Shown one piece after another: positions 47,458 through 59,747 of a DNA stretch of 64,000 nt (the stretch's first letter is position 1; each line of letters starts with the position of its first letter). The translations under genes were made by a program, and so were the position numbers. The stretch is from positions 62,001 through 126,000 of the forward strand of contig JAVXUO010001078.1 of NCBI GenBank assembly GCA_033065855.1, given 5' to 3'. This stretch comes from Escallonia rubra. Its lineage: Eukaryota > Streptophyta > Magnoliopsida > Escalloniales > Escalloniaceae. The notes under the pieces were generated by a model, which saw nothing but the letters and a program-made list of their open reading frames with translations, made no database searches and had not been told where the DNA came from.

Positions 47458-48015
47458 TTAAAGAGGGAGATCGTTCTCCTCGTTGTCCACCTCAACATGT
47501 ACTGAGACATGTGCTTGGTCGGCTTGAAAGGTGTCTACCTCACTGTCATATGGCACGAGAAATTTCTTGGAATTGATAACTGTATACCAATGAGATTTGG
47601 GATTTGTGACGTCCTCCGCGTAAAAGATTTGTGCAGCTTGACTTGTAAACACGAACGGCTCGTCTGATGCAAGTCTTGACTTAACATTGACATTTACAAT
47701 CCCTTGCGAGCTAACACAAATTCCTCTACTGCATGTGGCATCAAACCATGTACACTTGAACATTACCAGGCGGTTTTGGGAATCCAGATATTTTAACTCA
47801 ACTATCTCATCCAGCTCTCCATAAAAGTCCATGCAATTCTCGTCATAACTGTCGCCGTTGACCAAGACTCCGTTGTTTTGGGTTTGTTTCGTCAGGTCAT
47901 CATCTTTTACGTTAAACCTAAAACCGCTGATGATATAGTCTCCATGACAGGCTGCTTGTTTACTAGGGCCATGAGCTAGTAATTTTAACACGGAGGCTAC
48001 TGGAGCATCGACCAA
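47458..48015 (-). CDS. DUF4216-containing C-terminal part of CACTA transposase
   Basis: A 185-codon open frame in the longest uninterrupted CACTA gene piece of the window. It reads SKQAACHGDYIISGFRFNVK, TKQTQNNGVLVNGDSYDENC, YGELDEIVELKYLDSQNRLV, MFKCTWFDATCSRGI and SQAAQIFYAEDVTNPKSHWY. These match the DUF4216 pattern ('NG.RF.T...D...KTQNSGV', 'YYG.L..I.EL.Y', 'LFKC.WFD', 'ASQA.QVFY..D......WH.V') found C-terminal to TNP2. The upstream part on this strand (48020-50190) is degraded, so this is a surviving segment of a dead gene rather than an independent gene. Confidence 0.75.
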   Translation of the reverse strand: MVDAPVASVLKLLAHGPSKQAACHGDYIISGFRFNVKDDDLTKQTQNNGVLVNGDSYDENCMDFYGELDEIVELKYLDSQNRLVMFKCTWFDATCSRGICVSSQGIVNVNVKSRLASDEPFVFTSQAAQIFYAEDVTNPKSHWYTVINSKKFLVPYDSEVDTFQADQAHVSVHVEVDNEENDLPL

Positions 48016-48019
48016 CTGA

Positions 48020-50190
48020 ACCTATTATATAAGACGGTGAAAGTTAATAAACCACATATGGAGTGGCATATGAAACATAGTATATTTTGGTTAAAGACTT
48101 ACACGTCTTCTGAACCACTCTAGAAATTACGATTTTGATTAGATTCAAGTCCAGTGGGATCAGTAATTAAAGATTCTGCAACGAATTTACTGTAAATCGA
48201 GAGAGTTAAACTACTGATCACATATTTTCAATTACAGCACAGTAATTATCTGAAGTCAGAAACGTACTCAACGAGTACTGAAACTTCATCACAATTTAGA
48301 AGGGCTTATATTGTTGCAGTAATGTATTCTACATCCGTTAGCCACTGAGTATAGGTTCATTCGAATGGACTAGCTGACTGCTTGAATATTGCTAATTGCC
48401 CTTCCAAATGTATGCTGACTCCGGGTTCATTTCAGCCTAGTTGATTTAACCTTGTATCTACATCAGGCCCAAAATAGTGGCTACAAAATTTTACAAGCTC
48501 TTCCATTACGTAAGCCTCAGCAATTGGGCCATCAACATGAGCTTTATTATGGACTTTCTTCTTCAAATGGAACATGAAACTAGAAGTTTAATGAATAGAG
48601 TTAGGTGAAATATCAATGAATCAGTGTTTGCATTACCTGTTAACGAATAACATAGAGTTAAAGCAATAACTCTCGAATGGATAAATCCACCGATATTGCA
48701 CAGGCCCGCCCATCTTAGCTTCATACGTCAAGTGAACAGGCAAATGCTCCATTGAATCAAAGAATGATGGTGAGAAGATTTTCTCGTGCTAGTAAATTAT
48801 CAACACAATGTTCATCTCAAGCACCTCCATGTTACTCACCCAGATTGTATATAACCCTTGGCAACAGTCCCCAGAAGGCAATAGAAATGAATATTTCCAT
48901 AAATACGTGACAGTCGTGACTATTCATCCCTTGGAACTTACATTCCGACACATTGCAGCAATGAGATATGTTGGTCGCATACCCATCCAGAAGCTTTAAA
49001 TTCTTAACCCACTGACAGACCTTCTCCACCTATTTCTTGTCTAGACAATAAGGTGCTTTCGGAAACAGCCTCCTCTCGCTGAATGTCCGAGGATGCAGTT
49101 CACGGCGTACACCCAACTATTGTAGATCTTTTCTCGCTTTAAGGTTATCTTTCGATTTTCCCTTGATATTCATCACTGTGTTGAACACATTATCGATTTT
49201 TTTTTTCTTAATGTGCATCACATCCATGTTGTTTTGGATAATGAGTGTCCTCTAGTAGGCTAACTCCCAAAAAATACATTGTTTCCTCCAGTTGTTGTGC
49301 TCTTTCCCGTATTCTAGAATCTTCTGATCCGGCACAACCTTACCGTATGGTATGTCAGTATCAAGTGCCTCCAGGTGTGAGAGCACTTCTTCACCAGATG
49401 GGTTGTCCAGTGTGACAACCTTACGCTCGATTGTCCCATCAAATTTTTCCTTCTGCCTACGAAACTGATGGTCTGGTGGCAAAAGCTTTCAGTGACATCC
49501 AAACCACGAGGGCTTCCCGCCGTGCTTTAATGTATGACCGGGATTCACACCCATACAAGCAGGGCACGCTAACTTTCCATGTGTGCTCCACCCACACGTC
49601 ATTCCCAATGCGGGGAAATCGTGTATAATTCACATCAAAACATCCATCATTTGAAAGTTCTGTTTGAGGACGCATCATAGGTTTCGACTCCTTGATCCCA
49701 TAGCTGTTTGAGCTCATCAATCAACGACCTTAAATACACATTTATGTCCTTATTGGGACTTTTTGACCCCAGAATAAACAACAACAAAAACATGTACAGC
49801 TTTTTCATGCACATGCATGGTGGAAGGTTGTACGAGACAATAATAACAGGCCATATAGAGTAAGGCGTGCTAGACTACCCGAAAGGGTTGATTGAACCCA
49901 TCGGTTGCTAAACCAAGTCTAATATTCCAAACTTCCTGAGCAAAGCTTGGATGCCTGTGGTCAAACTCCTTCCACGCATCTCCATCAGCTGGGTGTGTTA
50001 GCACATCGACATCGTTGCTACGAGTCTCACAGTGAGCCCTCATATTTTCAGCCGTATTGGAGGAGTAGTACATCCTTTGAATCCATGGGGTAACGGTATC
50101 GTAGTGCCTCCTATGAAATGTTTTCTTTCTTCACTTTGTCGGGTTTATACCTCGAACGATCACATACTGGAGACCGTGTCAAGTCCTTAT
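48020..50190 (-). pseudogene. TNP2 transposase relic (left half of element C)
   Basis: Right to left on the minus strand: MYYSSNTAENMRAHCETRSN (50073), EFDHRHPSFAQEVWNIRLGL (49950), CESRSYIKARREALVVWMSL (49530) and HMTR- to DUF4218-like pieces including FFGLLPRV-like and WAGLCNIGGFIHS-like segments (48680-48900). A small intron with GTAATG donor and CTTCTAG acceptor (about 48580-48655) corresponds to that of 18244-20641. Numerous stops and frame changes. It shares the domain order of the TNP2 relic at 18244-20641. Confidence 0.75.
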
Positions 50191-50211
50191 TCGAGGTATA
50201 AACCTGACAAA
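50135..50211. repeat. Head-to-head junction hairpin
   Basis: TTTGTCGGGTTTATACCTCG (from 50135) and its near-complement CGAGGTATAAACCTGACAAA (50192-50211) form stems around a 35-base loop. The loop sequence continues the minus-strand TNP2 frame (CDRSRY-type residues). The plus half begins exactly at TCGAGGTATAAA, so this is the fusion point of the inverted duplication. Confidence 0.85.
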
Positions 50212-50880
50212 GGGAAGAAGGAAATCATTGCATGGAAGGTACTGTGATATTTTTCCATTACCCCAAGGCTTCAGAGGATGTACTCATCCTCCAATACGGC
50301 TGAACATATGAGGGCTCGCTTTGAGACTCGTAGCAACGATGCCGATGTGCAGACACACCCAGCTGATGGAGAGGCGTAGAAGGAATTTGACCGCAGGTAT
50401 CCAAGCTTTGCTCAAGAAGTTCAGAATGTTAGACTTGGTTTGGAAACCAATGGGTTCAACCCTTTCGGGCAGTCTAGCACACCTCACTCCACATGGCCTG
50501 TTATTATTATCCCATACAACCTTCCACCAGGCATGTGCATGAAGAATCTGTATATGTTTTTGTTGTTTCTTATTCTGGGGCCGAAGAGTCCCAGTAAGGA
50601 CATAGATGTGTATTTAAGGCTGTTGATTGATGAGCTCAAACAGCCATAGGATCTTGTAGTTAAAACTTCTGATGCATCCCTCTTCAACCAACAGTTGATG
50701 TAAGAGAAGAAGTCGCAGATGATGACGCGGAAGACGTAGAAAGTGTTGAAAATGATGAGGTTGAGTCTACTGATGAAGAGGAAGAATTACTCGATGAAGA
50801 GGACGACGAGTCCCAGGAACAAGAGGATGACGAATCCGACGATAATGATGGTGATAATTCCCAAAATGAAGATGATTGAC
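50191..50880 (+). pseudogene. TNP2 transposase fragment (right half of element C)
   Basis: Plus strand: SRYKPDKGKKEIIAWKVL, TPRLQRMYSSSNTAEHMRAR, VRLGLETNGFNPFGQSSTPH, YNLPPGMCMKNLYMFLLFLI and IDVYLRLLIDELKQP. After about 50690 it jumps straight to the acidic tail (DEEEELLDEEDDESQEQEDD), so roughly 2 kb coding for the catalytic part and DUF4216 were deleted. In-frame stops occur at 50248, 50378 and 50647. Confidence 0.8.
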
Positions 50881-51029
50881 TTTTACTATTGTAACATGCA
50901 TTCTTTTAGTACTTGGTTCATTTAGTGTTTTTATACTCGGTTCATTTATATAGGTTTGTAACATGATGTGGACTATACATTGTTTTGTATGTATTAATTT
51001 ATTTGGACTTGTTGTACACGAAGTCAGAC

Positions 51030-52880
51030 ATGGATAGATTACGGGCCATCTGTGGTCGTGGTGGACTCTGAGCTACGTCAACCCTGGTGGCTCCCGCCTC
51101 GTCATTGCCTACTAATGACGAGGCACATACGGCTCACATCTACCAGGCGGGGGCCCAACCCCAGTCCCAGTCCCAGTCCCAGCCCTGGGCCGATTCCTCC
51201 CACACACCCGCTGGTTCTCGTTCTTCTGTGGGTTCTACCTCGGGTATATTTGACAACGGCTTTGGTCATAATGCTAGATTGGTATTTAAATTATATTTGA
51301 TATGTATTAATGTTGGTATTTTGCAGGATCTCAACGAGGCCGTGGACCGACACGCGGGGTGCGAATCGACCCCCAACGTAAACAGAGAGTTACTCTCACC
51401 CAGGAGGGCCAGTAAGTAAAAAAATTACATGATGCAGTACTTAGAATCTTCAATTTCGATATTTATTACATTTGATGTTTATTTTTCTATCATGATCTTG
51501 GAGAGTCCGGCGAAGATGAAGATCGACGTCCTTATAAAGGGTTGATTCTTTGAGCCACAACTATACTAGAAGAACTGGGATGCCGTGACGAGGGAACCAT
51601 TGTGGGAGGAGTGGCTAGTATGGTTTTTAGCCGTTTGTGTGAGTCATTATTTGTTTAATTAGAACGTAATTTTAAATTAATCATATTGATTGTGTAATTG
51701 GATGCCTTATAGGAGGGCTTCGAGTTTGACTCACTTGAGCAGCAGACGTTGGGGCGGCATGCTTTTTTTGCCTACATTGACAAAAATTACCGGCGATGGC
51801 TGCACGACGCATGGGAGCAGGTGAGGAAGATGATGCCTGAGGGTGCCCCGATAGAGGAGTGGAAGAAATTTCCTTCTCATTGGGTATCTCCATATGTATG
51901 GAGAGATGGTTGATAAATGGATTATGATACATCCTGGGAGGCCTAGAGTAAGAGTGGGAGTGAGAACAGACTAGACAAAGATCCCATGCACATGCGCAGG
52001 GGGGGACACTGGCTCACGATGTCCTCTGACACAAGAATGCGATTGAGCACCCGAACCTGGCACCGGATGAGGTCAGTGTTCTGACGTACACTCAGACGCA
52101 TGTGAGGAAGAAGGATAAGGACGATCACCAGGTGGGGGACTATGTTTCATATATTTTCAGGTAGATCGATGTAAGTTATGAATTAATTTGTTTAGTTTGT
52201 TAAATTTTTGCCTTTGTATTCGATGTTTGTTGCCTTAATGTTTTGAATATCAAATCACTATTTTGCAGGCCTTGTACGAAAATATCAGGGGGGTTTGGGC
52301 AGCAGTCTGGACAGCCATCAGCGTCCATAAGTATGGGAACTAGTACTAGGGGATTGAAGTGATGGCCAGATACACTGGGGGTCATCAATAGGCCGAAAGG
52401 CCGCGTACATGGCCTCCCTGGTATGAATGCACGTGTGTTGATAGGAGTGTCCCCACCCCCCACTGCCCCTCCACAGACGCAGACACTGACCATGGGGTGA
52501 CCATCGTTACAAGAGGACGAGATCCGTCGCATTACTACGGAGGTGTATAGGATGATCACGACGAATAATCTGGTACAACCACTATATACGTTGAGTAAAC
52601 AATCGTACTTTCTATGATTGCTATCGAGATTAATCTGTCCGTGCCTTTACATGCAGGGCACTGGTGCTTGACATGCTGAACTGGATCCGAATCACAGTGC
52701 CCCCATGGATGAAGACAAGGACGATCAGCAGGATCCAGATCCGGGATTCGCTGACCCCTAATGAGCCCTTCCTCGGCCTCCTAGCTATTTGTATCTCGCT
52801 TATGTGCCCCCCTCCCCCCGACTCTTACTCCCCTCCCCTCTCTTACTCTATTGTACCCCGCTCCCGTGGCCTCCTAAACT
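51030..52880 (+). pseudogene. CACTA second gene (Ptta/En/Spm family), right half of element C
   Basis: Starts MDRLRAICGRGG at 51030 with a TGA soon after. It continues through a Gln/Ser/Pro linker (51140-51230) and HGRHAFFAYIDKNYRRWLHD then AWEQVRKMMPEGAPIEEWKK (51750-51870). It then reads FPSHWVSPYVW, the plant Ptta/En/Spm transposase domain. The exon edge RSIDV-like..GTAAGT (52170) and TTTTGCAG acceptor (52268) match the intron of element B. The last exon holds ALYENIRGVWAAVWTAISVH and RPKGRVHG-like segments. Several stops and frame changes; a dead copy. Confidence 0.75.
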
Positions 52881-52989
52881 TTGTATACATTTTATTTTTT
52901 GATTAGTATAGAATCCATTCTTTCTACATGTGTTGTGTCTGTGTTAGAGTTAAATAATTGCTGATGGATCAACAATTATTTAACTCTAA

Positions 52990-53552
52990 TATGCATTGAG
53001 AAATATTTGCTGGATTAAGAATGATTGTTGAGAATTTGTAATTAAAGGTTTGGGTATATATATATATATATATATATAGTTTGACTTTTTGTGACATAAT
53101 TAATTCTTCGCTAAAAAGTCAATTTTTAGCGACGGGAAGTTTCGTCGCTGAAGTTTTAAGCAACAGACTTTTAGCGACGGAAAATCCGTCGCTAAAACTC
53201 ATCATTCTTTGAAAATTTTGTAGTGATGGATAATCCGTCTCTAAATATCGATCGTTAAATCTTTTGACGACGAATAGTTCTGTTGCTAAATATTTTATGT
53301 AATAAAGAAATAAATTAAAATACGAAAAATATAATTAGCGATGGAATATTCGTCGCTAATTGTATTTGTACGTTCGTCGTTCATGGTGGACATTAGGCGA
53401 CGATTTCGAAATTCTGTCGCAAAACTTTTACGACGGGGTTGTAGGCAACAAACTTTTAGCCACAGGGTGTTCGTCGCTAAAAGTATTTGGCGGCGGATAT
53501 ACGGCTTTTAGTGACAAACACCCCGTCGCTAAAAGTCATTTTTCTGGTAATG
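52990..53552. repeat. Subterminal repeat zone of CACTA element C
   Basis: A TA microsatellite (about 53058-53079) is followed by many direct and inverted TTTTAGCGACGG-type motifs up to the terminus at 53552. The same motif crowds both edges of elements B, D and E. Confidence 0.85.
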
Positions 53553-53555
53553 GTT

Positions 53556-53986
53556 CACATGGTTCATTGGATGCTCAACAATATTTTTTGTATGCATTTT
53601 TTCAAGGGGCTCCCCGTGATTCCCCTTACAAGACAGTCATGGTAGTGTATATACTTCTCTAGTTTATTGGATGGTCCATTTTGTCTGCGTGCATTTTTCT
53701 AGGGGCTCCTTGCGATTCCCCTCTCCTGACAGTCAGGATATTGTCTATTTTTTTTTTGCTCAGTATATTGCATTTGCTAGTTTTATCTACATGCATTTCT
53801 TCTATTAGCTCCTTGTGATTCCAATCTATTGATAGTCAGGATAATGTTTGTCCTTGTTTGGTCAGTTTAGAACACTGCCAGTTTCTTCTGCATGAATTTT
53901 GTCCTGGGGCTTGATGCGATTCCCCAATCTCGACAAGCAGGGTCAGCGTTTTTGTCTCATATATGACGATGTCTTAAGAGTCTATG

Positions 53987-54042
<56 letters not shown>

Positions 54043-55809
54043 AAAATTCTAATTTTTGCTGTGATTTTCAGTCACGCTCATGTCCTTCTTGATTGTAGGA
54101 TAGAGTCTCTCCAGCCCTTCACCTATCATATTCTTTCCAGCTCCAGTTTGAACTACGTTTGGCTTGATCTCTTCCAGAGAGGATATGTAGGCAACCTATC
54201 GAGTCCAACTCCATAGTCGGGAGTAGTAACCCTCAGTTCAAGATTAGTACGTGAAGGACACATGCGGTCTTTTTTCCAATTTCAATCGCAGAATCAAAAT
54301 CCATGTTTAAGGGTAGACATTCATAATCCAGATTGGCACGCAGATATTATGTACCTTCCTTTTTCCTATACTCATCCGGTCTCAGTCCAGATCCATATAC
54401 GAGTGTAAAAATCCTCAATCTTTGTCGACAAGCAAATTACAAACCTTCTCATATCCGAGTTTCAGCTCCAATTTTAGTTCCAGCTCTAGTTCTTAGGATC
54501 CTTAGATGACCAATTGTTATTACTTGACTTTTAAGGATGTGGCCTTATGGCTAAGTGACCAATTGTCATTACTATTGGCTCCGACTCTTAGTCATAAGTC
54601 TTTGTTGTGTCTAGACGATCAATTTTCGTTACTATTGGTCCAACTTCTAAATACTCTTTTCTCTCACTCGCCTAAGCGACCAATCCTTGTTACTATTGGC
54701 TCTAGCTCTTAGAATATTGTGTCCTTCTTGCCCCAATCCAGTTTCAGCTCTAGTTTTCAGTATTCTTATACCTCCAACGGGATTCGGCTTCGAGTGATAG
54801 GTCCTTACGCTTAAGCGACCAATCATCGTTATTATTGGCTCCGGATCTTAGTTATAAGCCTTTGGTGTCTCTAGATGGCCAACCATTGTTATTATTGGAT
54901 CCGGCTTCTAGTGATGTGGCGTTATGGCAAAGTGACCAATCATCACTACTATTGGCACTGGCTTTTAGTTATAAGCCTTCAAGGCGAGTCTAGACGATTA
55001 ATGGTTATTAAATTTGGCTCCGATTTCTAATTATGCATTCCTATTCATGTTTAAGCGACCAATTATCATTATCGTTGGCTCCGGCTCTCAGACATGGCTT
55101 TTCAGAACCACTAGATGACTAATTTTCTTTTAGTCATAAGCCTTTAATATGTCTATACAACCAATAGTTATTACTATTGAGTTCGGCTCTTAAGAAGTGA
55201 GTTTTTTATGTCCCTAGATGACTGGTTCCGGCCTCTAGGACTATGTCTTTATGGCTAAACAACCACTTTTGGTTACTATTGGCTCAGGCTCTTAGTTATA
55301 AGTCTTTGGTACATCTGGATGACAAGTTGTTGTTTTCGTTGGCTCTAGCTTCTAGACATAAGTGCTTTTCTATTCATGTTTAAGCGACCAATTGTCTTTA
55401 CTGTCGGCTTGGGTTCTTAACTTTTTAGTATTCTCAGACGATCAATTGTTGTTATTGTTGGCTCTGACTTTTAGGGATACGCCCTCGTCTGGCGACTACT
55501 CGTTGTCAGTTAGCTTTTGCTTCAGATAAGGTCCTACTTCACTTTCCCTTTCGGTATTGCTCATCGACTAATCATTGTTACTATTAGCTCTTGCTTTGAA
55601 CAATATCCCCATCATTTTTGAACTATGTTGGTCTGATTTCTTTTCTAGGGATACCTTGGACGCCTTACAATAGTTGGACCTCATATCCGTGTCAGTATTA
55701 GAGTCAGTCTCAATATGTTGCAGTCTTTTATGTGTTTCCACTACAAAAATGTGTTGTCCTTTTACAGTGATGTTCGCCTCAGCACGAGGTGCCTCACTAA
55801 AGGGCTCTC
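53556..55809 (+). other. 3' untranslated part of an LTR retroelement with ~85-bp repeats
   Basis: Begins with four diverged ~150-bp units ('GGGGCTCCTTGCGATTCCCC' type, 53560-53940) and an AT run (53989-54039). Then come ten or more degenerate units with 'TACTATTGGCTCCGGCTCTTAG' shortened or altered (54510-55470). It directly precedes an LTR at 55810. Tandem repeats between pol and the 3' LTR are typical of Tat/Ogre-type gypsy elements; no pol is left here. Confidence 0.5.
53989..54039. repeat. (AT)n microsatellite
   Basis: About 50 bases of uninterrupted AT dinucleotide. Confidence 0.97.
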
Positions 55810-58800
55810 TGTACACACCCCATTTTTGTAGTCTTCGCGTTCGATAAATAATTATTGGCTTAATTTTTTTAATGAAGGATTATTATTAAAGGAGTAGGCC
55901 TAATAATCTATTAAGCCTAATCTATTTAATTGCAATCCTATAAGTAGTGTAGTCCAATCCAGTTAGAGTCCGGTCTAGTTGGTTGAACCAGTCCAGTTAG
56001 TTAGGTTTAACCAAATTAAGGTCAAGAGGCTGTTATTAGATTTATCCTTGACACAGTCAAATCTCCTTGACTTACACGAAGTTTAGAGGTAATTCTAGAA
56101 ATGTAGTACATCCATTCTATTTTTTTTGTGATAATTATTGAATTAGGGACAAATAGTGTCCTGAAATTCAGAAAAAAAAAAAATTAACGGGTGAAATGGC
56201 CGATTTTTTACAAACCAGCCGGTTCGTTGATTAACCAGCTGATTCATTGGCATTTTTTAAGTTTGTGATTTACAACAAATTTTCTGCTCTATACCATGTG
56301 ACCTATTGAGATAGTTATCCTTAAAATTTATGACGCCCAAGCCTGTTTAAAAAGCGTTTTTAGGCTACATGTCAATGGATCAACTTTTTCTCCTAAAAGC
56401 TTTTGTACCATTTCTCTCTTAGTCATATCTAAGGAGAATTTAGCACTTCATACTCATTTCAATATTCTTAAGTCGTTGAATCGTCGATCCGTCACAAAAG
56501 GTTCCCGACACTACAAGAAAAAAAACTTTTAGCGACGGACATTTCCGTCGCTAAAAGCCTTATATCCGTTGCCAAAGACTTTTAATGACGGGGTGTCCGT
56601 TGTCTATAAACCCATCGTTAAAAGTTTTGTGACGAAAATTTTAAATCCGTCACCTAAAAGTTGACTTTCAGCGAGGGACGTATTAATGCAATTAAGGACG
56701 GAATATCCGTTGCTAAATATATTTTTCGTATTTTAATTTATTTTCTTTTTTCAGAAATAATTTATTATGTAAAATATTTAGCGACGGAACAATTCGTCCC
56801 CAAAAGTTTTAACGACAGACATTTAGCGACAGAATCTCCGTCTCTAAAACAATAATCTCAGTCTCTAAAAATTATTCAAAAATTGATGACTTTTAGCAAC
56901 GAAATCTTCGTTGCTAATAGCCTGTCGTTTAAAATTTTATCGACAGAATTTCTGTCGCTAAAAGTCATTTATTCACAAAATAAGTAAGATTTTTAGTGAC
57001 GGAATAAATCTGTCGCTAAAAAAGGGGATTAAATCTGTAATTTGAAAAAAAAAATGGCCTTAATTGTAATTAGAGATACCCTAATTTAGAAATTAGAGTT
57101 AAAATTTTAATTTGGAGAGAGAGAGAATTATGTTTGAAATCCTAATTTTGGAATTAGGTTTGAAACCCTAATTTTTCAAATTAGGGTTCTTAATCTTTAT
57201 ATAGTGTATATGTAGATATCTAGTATAAGGGTAATATTGGCATTTAGAAAATATGCATGGATGACATCAGCCAAAAAGTACAATTTTTAAACGGATATGG
57301 GACGGATGGACACAGCTGATACATTTTAAAAGTTTTTGGTCATGGTATGTTACATTTTAAAACTTATTGTCCTTGACTGTAATTACATCATAACCTCAAG
57401 GACACTGCTGTAATTAGCCCTATATTTTTTTAATACCAAAACCTGTAATTATAAATTCTCAACAATAATTCTCAATCCAACAAATATTTCTCAATACACA
57501 TTAGGGTTAAATAATTGTTGATGGGCAGTGGGTATATTAGGGTTAAATAACAAATTAAATACAATTTTAACAAATTAGGATTCAATTACACTAAAACCAA
57601 TCAAATTAAATACATACCGAGGATGGGCAGTGGTTGTTGGCCGGCGCTGCAGTGGACGGTGGGTGACCACCTGGATTGTGATGGCGATGGGCGATGGCTG
57701 GGCCTGTAGTGGATAGGCGGTGGGCCACCAAGGTGAGAGGCGGCGACAAAGGAGAGGGGCGACGGGTGAGGGGGAGAGCGACGGTAGAGGAGAAGGCGGC
57801 GGGAGAGGGGGAGGGTGACGGCAGATGAGAGGGCCAGAGGGTAAGGGCGACGACAGAAGAGAGGGGCAGTGAGAGAACAATGACGATTGAGTGAACGGCG
57901 ATGATGAAGAGAGAGAAAATATTGAAAAGAAGGGAAAATTTGGTTTTATTAGAGTTCACTTTTAGCGACGGACTATGCCATCGCTAAAAGTATATTTTAA
58001 ATATTTTTTTATAATTTTAGCGACAGAAAAGACTGTCACTAAAGACACTATGGCTAAATATTTTTCCCAAAATATTTAAAAATTTTGACAGAAAATTTTG
58101 AAAATTTTATTAGTGACGGATATTCCGTCGCTTAAACCCCGTCATCTAAAATTCGTCGGTAAAAAATCTGGTAGACGACGGTGTTCCGTCTCTAAATGCG
58201 GCTTTTGGCGAAGGATTTGTGTCTGTTGCTAAAAGTCCATCGGTAGAGACCTTTTTTCTTGTAATGCGAGTCTTCTAGGAAAGCGCACTCCAGAGGTACA
58301 TTTACTTATTTTTAGGCTAGTTTAAAGCAATAGTCTAGAGTACAGCGATGACATTTTCATTTACACAAAATATAAAAAAGAGTCTTTTCTATTTCATTTC
58401 TTAGTTCAAGTCTAAGACCCTAGTGTAGGTCGCATCCCGTAGCGTCTGAGTCGAGCTACGATGATTTTTATTCTGGTTTGTTTGACTAGATACGTATGTT
58501 ATTTGTGTTGTCGAGTTCAAAAAATAATATAAAAATAAACATATTGTTTCTTTTATGCATATTTATGCGTTTTAAAGGCATAATGAAGTAGAGATCGAAA
58601 GGGTATGGCGGATGCCTAACACCTCCATCATATAACTTAGACCCGGAACGCATGTTTTTTGTCCGAATAGATTAATTGTCCTTTGGAAATTTTTAGAGTC
58701 ATTTGTAGCAATTTATTATTTTTCTCTATTTAATAAAAAATGATGGCAACTCCTAAAATCCTCAAATCCCTTTTGTCTGGGGTCCAAGGGTTTAAAGGCG

Positions 58801-58810
58801 ATTTGCTACA
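55810..58810 (+). repeat. LTR (about 1.24 kb without its insert)
   Basis: Starts TGTACACACCCCATTTTTGT and ends GGCGATTTGCTACA, with inverted TGTA/TACA ends. The phrase 'TCTGGGGTCCAAGGG' just before the end and 'GGATGCCTAACACCTCC' are of the type seen in Tat/Ogre-like LTRs. It is split by CACTA element E at 56509-58266. Flanking five-mers do not match, so it is more likely a 3' LTR of a truncated element than a clean solo LTR. Confidence 0.65.
56509..58266. mobile_element. CACTA element E (1.76 kb), non-autonomous
   Basis: The ends are CACTACAAGAAAAAAAAC and ..TTTTTTCTTGTAATG (one base off the perfect TAGTG). An exact CGA target duplication flanks it (56506-56508, 58267-58269). Inverted TTTTAGCGACGG-type motifs fill both sides. 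The middle has a GC-rich purine/pyrimidine-skewed stretch (57610-57890) whose long frames, rich in Pro/Ser/Leu, are unlikely to be proteins. No transposase sequence. Confidence 0.92.
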
Positions 58811-59747
58811 CAAGCCGATCTAGGAATCTAACGTAAATGAACGTGTTTACATAATGTAATTGATAAACCGTGAATTAAGTTCAACTAATTTATGTTGGAA
58901 GAATTTAAAACAAATATTTTTCAAGGGTGTTCTTATGTCGTGGGTAATTAAACTCTTAAGCATTCTAAATTCTACGTTAGCAGTATACTAACATATTAAG
59001 ACTTTTGTACTCCTAAAGACATTCTCAGATATGAAAAGAGAACATAAGTATCTAGAAAATAGATTTGCATATGTACTAATTATGTTGTAATCGTAATCAT
59101 GTGTATTAAATAATTTGTCAAATTCTAGTTAAATTTTGTTCAACAATTTGCTTAATATGAGGTTTTGAGCTATCCAATTTGGTAATGTTGAATAAACTTT
59201 TAAAACAGTAGAGATAATTGCCTCATGTATTAACATATTGCTTTTTTTTATTCTCTTTTGTTAATTTTATTGGTGAATTCTCGGTGCTCCTAAAAGACCC
59301 TCATCATCGTTATTTACTTATTCGTACTGGTTAACTTTTATAAACCACATGGTATAAATTCATAATAGACTAAAATTTTTCTATTGAAGTTAAACAGAGA
59401 TATAATTAACGTTATGAGTATGCCACTGAAATGTACAAATTATTTTTGTTAAATACTTATACAAGCACGATAAATATGTCTAACACAATAACCGATTGAT
59501 CTCAGTAGGATTTATCATTGGAGTCTACATTTGTTTATTTTTTGTGTACATAATAAACTTATGATTTTTGTTCCTCCACACGGTTACCAAAACAAAATTA
59601 GCTATAAGTATAAGGACATTGCATATTGATATTTTATCCCAAGAGTTAATTTATATTCCTAAAAGGAAGTTCACCCATTTAAAAGTAAAATGGGCTATCT
59701 TTGACAATATAACTATGAAAATATAGATAGGTTTTACGCCTAAAGGC
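58811..59747. other. AT-rich DNA, no gene seen
   Basis: Short frames only. The text resembles the first 3 kb of the window in base use, with no terminal repeat or protein motif. Confidence 0.55.

Larger units (their letters stand above)
46839..53552. mobile_element. CACTA element C, head-to-head inverted duplication
   Basis: Minus-strand CACTA gene sequence fills 46839-50190 and plus-strand copies of the same genes fill 50191-53552. The two halves meet head to head inside the TNP2 N-terminal region. The right half reaches a CACTA-type end (..TTTTTCTGGTAATG at 53552) with TTTTAGCGACGG subterminal motifs. The left half is cut off at 46839 where the right arm begins, so the second end is missing and no target duplication can be scored. 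Frames in both halves are broken, except a 185-codon DUF4216 frame. Confidence 0.85.

Noticed and set aside
57575-57959. Pro/Ser/Leu-rich frames on the minus strand that might be a cell-wall protein
   Set aside because: A purine-skewed low-complexity stretch inside CACTA element E. Two overlapping frames are equally open and neither has a recognisable motif.
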